Source of the DNA: JAMPXD01 sp041481895 | GTDB taxonomy: Bacteria; Desulfobacterota; Desulfuromonadia; Geobacterales; Geobacteraceae | NCBI GenBank assembly: GCA_041481895.1 | Contig: JBGPCQ010000141.1 | Coordinates: forward strand, 1-7,505 | Direction of reading: 5' to 3' | Length of the DNA stretch: 7,505 bases | In this document: positions 6,688 through 7,505 of the stretch, piece by piece | How positions within the stretch are numbered: the first letter of the stretch is position 1 | How the letters are laid out: each line of letters begins with the position of its first letter | Notes under the pieces: generated by a model | What the model was told of the DNA's origin: nothing | Databases searched by the model: none | What the model saw: only the letters and a program-made list of their open reading frames with translations | Made by a program: the position numbers and the translations under genes

Positions 6688-7056
6688 AGAGGCTAATCCC
6701 TCGCCGATCCGCTCAACCACGATCTCCGCCAGTTTCCGGTGAACACCGAGGTGCTTCCCCATGGCAAACTCCACCCGGGGATAACGTTTTTTAGCCTCGA
6801 CCATCTCCGCCGGCAGGTCCTCCCGGACATGGGCGCCGACAAAGAGGAAGTAGGGGATCAGGAGGACCCGCTCCGCGCCTTTAGCCACGCAGGCGTCGAT
6901 CCCCTGCTGGATGGCGGGGAGATGCTGCTCGCGGAACGAAACCTCGACTATCGGATTGCCGGTCATCTCCTTCACCATCGCGGCTATCGCATGCACGGCA
7001 TCGTTCGCTTCGGGGATCCGGCTGCCGTGGGCCATTAACAGGATTGCGGTCTTCAT
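6673..7056 (-). CDS. cbiX: Sirohydrochlorin cobaltochelatase CbiX, short (CbiX-S) form
   Basis: This ATP-independent class II chelatase inserts Co2+ into sirohydrochlorin, the committed step of the anaerobic cobalamin route. From the ATG at 7056 the protein is 127 residues, the length of the small single-domain CbiX enzymes, which are known to work as homodimers; two-domain CbiX proteins are about twice as long. Metal-binding and catalytic histidines are visible in LLMAHGSR (His10) and in IPYFLFVGAHVREDLP (His76), matching the two conserved histidines of the family. No C-terminal histidine-rich tail or Fe-S cysteine motif is present. The upstream in-frame ATG at 7074 (adding MPCEVF) lacks a ribosome site, whereas 7056 has GAGG five bases upstream. 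The gene overlaps cbiC by one base. It follows a cobalt transporter ATPase gene across a repeat-bounded gap. Confidence 0.95.
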   Translation of the reverse strand: MKTAILLMAHGSRIPEANDAVHAIAAMVKEMTGNPIVEVSFREQHLPAIQQGIDACVAKGAERVLLIPYFLFVGAHVREDLPAEMVEAKKRYPRVEFAMGKHLGVHRKLAEIVVERIGEGLASEGWH

Positions 7057-7074
7057 GAACACCTCACAAGGCAT

Positions 7075-7294
7075 AATTTAACAGGGATATTCAGGATATT
7101 CAGGATGAGAAGCAAAAACATGAAAAACGAGCATCCTCTTACCTTGATAAAAAACGAAAAAACTGAACGTAAATACTTTCTTGAATGTTTAAAATAACCA
7201 CTAAATTCTAACAAACTTTTGATTGTTTTATAATCTGTGTGATCAGCAGTTTATTGGATTTTATCCTGATTATCCTGAATATCCCTGTTAATTT
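7075..7294. repeat. AT-rich intercistronic island bounded by a 32-bp inverted repeat made of 9-bp units
   Basis: The arms at 7075-7106 and 7263-7294 match at 30 of 32 positions as inverted repeats. Each arm is itself built of three 9-bp units: AACAGGGAT, ATTCAGGAT, ATTCAGGAT on the left, and ATCCTGATT, ATCCTGAAT, ATCCCTGTT on the right. The 156 bases between them are markedly AT-rich compared with all the neighbouring genes and contain no credible ORF or RNA gene. The right arm includes the cbiO stop codon (TAA, 7288-7290), and the left arm ends 18 bases before the cbiX start. The island could hold a promoter for the cbiX part of the operon, a hairpin separating the transporter and biosynthesis parts, or a relic of insertion. 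No consensus promoter stands out. Confidence 0.75.
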
Positions 7295-7505
7295 AGATTG
7301 TTCCGCACCATCTCCACGATCTCCCGCCGCGCCTCGCCGATGGTCAGCGGAAGCCGCGTGAACGGCAGATTGTCCTCGTGCTTGAGCTTGTGGATCAGCT
7401 CCGCGATATGGGGGAGGCGGAGCTTCACCTCCGCCATTTCGTCCGGGGCGGTGAACACCTCCTCCGGCGCCCCGCCCCTGACGATCCTCCCGCGGGAAAG
7501 GATAT
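7288..7505 (-). CDS. cbiO: Cobalt/nickel ECF-type ABC transporter ATP-binding protein CbiO, C-terminal part only
   Basis: The last 71 codons of a gene whose start lies beyond 7505. The visible protein reads ILSRGRIVRGGAPEEVFTAP, then a helical tail with HIAELIHKLKHEDNLPFTRL and PLTIGEARREIVEMV. The pattern 'G-R-I-V-x-x-G-x-P-E-E-V-F' just after the nucleotide-binding core, followed by LPFTRLPLTIGEAR, is typical of the C-terminus of CbiO/EcfA ATPases of energy-coupling-factor cobalt transporters. The Walker and signature motifs are outside the window. Its neighbour cbiX supports cobalt as the substrate. The last codons (CTA AAT TAA) lie at the edge of an inverted repeat, so the native C-terminus may have been changed there. 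CbiM, CbiN and CbiQ partners are expected further upstream but are not visible. Confidence 0.85.
   Translation of the reverse strand, partial: ILSRGRIVRGGAPEEVFTAPDEMAEVKLRLPHIAELIHKLKHEDNLPFTRLPLTIGEARREIVEMVRNNLN

Noticed and set aside
7107..7262. Promoter with TTGTTA, 17-base spacer and TAAACA on the minus strand
   Set aside because: The match to sigma-70 consensus is weak (four and three of six) and AT-rich DNA yields many such matches by chance; not listed as a feature.
7057..7287. Cobalamin riboswitch upstream of cbiX
   Set aside because: I looked for the B12-box pattern (GCCACTG) and for GC-rich paired elements on the minus strand. The gap is AT-rich, without a B12 box, and is explained by the inverted repeat. 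CAGTGGC strings near 3935 and 4071 are within cbiET coding sequence.
1..7505. CRISPR arrays, tRNA or rRNA genes, phage or defence genes
   Set aside because: No regularly spaced repeats, no tRNA cloverleaf and no such protein families are visible; the space is almost fully used by the cobalamin genes, the MCP gene and the repeats described.

Overview
The window carries a stretch of the anaerobic (early cobalt insertion) cobalamin biosynthesis locus. All genes lie on the minus strand, so transcription runs from the high to the low coordinates. The moderately high GC, the gene set and order, the short single-domain CbiX, the fused CbiET and the style of the chemotaxis receptor (IIAAQAGEHGKGFAIV in its signalling tip) suggest a Geobacter-like member of the Desulfuromonadia (former Deltaproteobacteria). 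This assignment is inferred from protein style and was not tested by a search.

In transcription order the window holds: the C-terminal end of a cobalt/nickel ABC transporter ATPase (cbiO, cut by the window edge); a repeat-bounded AT-rich gap; cbiX (cobaltochelatase); cbiC (methyl mutase), which starts in the stop codon of cbiX; cbiD (C1 methylation, ring-contraction steps); a 169-bp fold-back element that looks like a MITE; cbiET (C5/C15 methylation and decarboxylation); a third repeat-like gap; cbiL (C20 methylation); a methyl-accepting chemotaxis protein gene; and cbiF/cobM (C11 methylation), which lacks only its last few codons at the window edge.

The transporter brings in Co2+, CbiX inserts it into sirohydrochlorin, and CbiL, CbiF, CbiD, CbiET and CbiC then modify the corrin ring. 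CbiH (C17 methylation), CbiG (lactone opening) and CbiJ (reduction) are needed for the same route and are not in the window; they may lie beyond coordinate 1.

The main oddities are: (1) an MCP gene placed tightly between two cobalamin methyltransferase genes; (2) three of the long intercistronic gaps each filled by a different repeat or hairpin element, and in each case the element includes or touches the stop codon of the gene transcribed before it; (3) two simple-repeat tracts inside cbiD, a 7-bp tandem repeat and a 13-bp direct repeat 50 bp apart, where the family has ordinary sequence, with periods that are not multiples of three. I found no clear new defence or other undescribed system.
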